Shown here: positions 34,070 through 34,379 of the stretch, piece after piece
Position numbering within the stretch: the first letter of the stretch is position 1
Layout: the number at the start of each line of letters is the position of its first letter
Assembly (NCBI GenBank): GCA_001552895.1
Contig: KQ959651.1
Location: forward strand, 44,076-78,454
DNA: 34,379 nucleotides
Source of the DNA: Tissierellia bacterium KA00581
GTDB lineage: Bacteria > Bacillota > Clostridia > Tissierellales > Peptoniphilaceae
Direction of reading: 5' to 3'
Notes under the pieces: model-generated
Seen by the model: the letters and a program-made list of their open reading frames with translations, nothing else
Databases searched by the model: none
Told to the model about the DNA's origin: nothing
Made by a program: the position numbers and the translations under genes

Positions 34070-34250
34070 AAAGTAAAAACAGACGCGTAAGCGTGGAGCA
34101 TCAGAGGCGTAATTTTAAATAAAGTTATTTAAAAATTTAAGAGAGAATCGTTAATACCTATCTCAATTTGCTAATAGCAAATTGTAAGAAGGTTTTAATG
34201 CCCTGTGGGTACAACTCCCTTCGCCCTTCCCCTCGATAATACTTTCCTTA
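34070..34250. other. Unassigned GC-richer intergenic patch
   Basis: Within a very AT-rich gap (33846-34379, no gene), this segment is distinctly richer in G and C. It holds a small hairpin with a GTAA loop (ACGCGTAAGCGT, about 34083-34094), a perfect hairpin CAATTTGCT / AGCAAATTG (34164-34184) and a pyrimidine-rich block (cccttcgcccttcccctcg). No coding frame or known RNA family is recognised. Confidence 0.4.
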
Positions 34251-34333
34251 AAAACTGTAATTTTTTGCATTTACACGTTCTTTAAAAATAATTTTTTATA
34301 TGAAATATTGTAAACAATTGTATACGATTATTA

Positions 34334-34379
34334 CCATTTTAATACCTTAATTAAGGTAAATAATACATGAAATTAAATT
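34334..34379 (+). repeat. AT-rich intergenic repeat, copy 4 (cut by window end)
   Basis: Contains CCTTAATTAAGG, a palindrome, then TAAATAATACATG and AAATTAAATT. It matches the reverse complement of 157-198 nearly base for base. Confidence 0.65.

Noticed and set aside
34080..34240. Group II intron or tRNA fragment in the GC-richer patch
   Set aside because: No domain V sequence, T-loop or acceptor pairing could be found.

Overview
The window looks like a chromosomal segment of a very AT-rich, low-GC Gram-positive anaerobe. Gene content and codon use fit the Peptoniphilaceae, most like Parvimonas, but that placement is inferred from remembered protein resemblance and was not searched. Core genes are AT-rich and tightly packed, with GGAGG-type ribosome binding sites and clear -35/-10 promoters.

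Left core block (1-18.1 kb). A minus-strand operon dut-ftsK-pgsA-recA ends at a strong terminator near 250. Upstream of it lie hup (HU), a PrsA-type foldase lipoprotein with a consensus promoter, and glmU-prs-pth, followed by mfd after a terminator-like hairpin. murC is divergent from glmU. A compact five-gene minus operon (patatin-like lipase, metallophosphoesterase, CYTH protein, small membrane protein, HAD phosphatase) faces murC and is divergent from rpmB (ribosomal protein L28).

Accessory island (about 18.28-27.3 kb). This part differs in base composition and is full of decay. It sits exactly in the 3' end of rlmD (rumA-type 23S rRNA m5U methyltransferase). The intact rlmD gene (27.3-28.6 kb) now carries a GC-richer terminal sequence. 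What looks like the host's own AT-rich terminal codons (HVETVVLMEME-stop) lies 9 kb away at 18247-18282, next to rpmB. Between them are a truncated large serine recombinase, a 16-bp exact direct repeat 3.2 kb apart, a 223-bp repeat present twice, a 27-bp exact repeat flanking a single acetyltransferase gene, and many short scars that still read as RlmD C-terminal motifs (DMFPxT, HVExVVLMS). Cargo: a zinc/cadmium-type resistance module (ArsR/CadC-like regulator, stand-alone HMA chaperone, P1B ATPase, CopZ-type Fe-S protein), a SAP/DUF6434 protein, GNAT acetyltransferases (one intact, two broken), a Nudix hydrolase and a small membrane protein. I read the island as repeated site-specific insertion and loss at the rlmD 3' end, leaving a stack of attachment-site scars with cargo between them.

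Right core block (27.3-34.4 kb). secA-rlmD form a minus operon, trmB is divergent from secA, and a pyridoxal-kinase-like gene with an ECF transporter S component forms a probable B6-salvage pair. Intergenic regions at 1-240, 31.5-31.7, 33.9 and 34.3 kb share an AT-rich repeat family. No tRNA or rRNA gene and no CRISPR array was seen.
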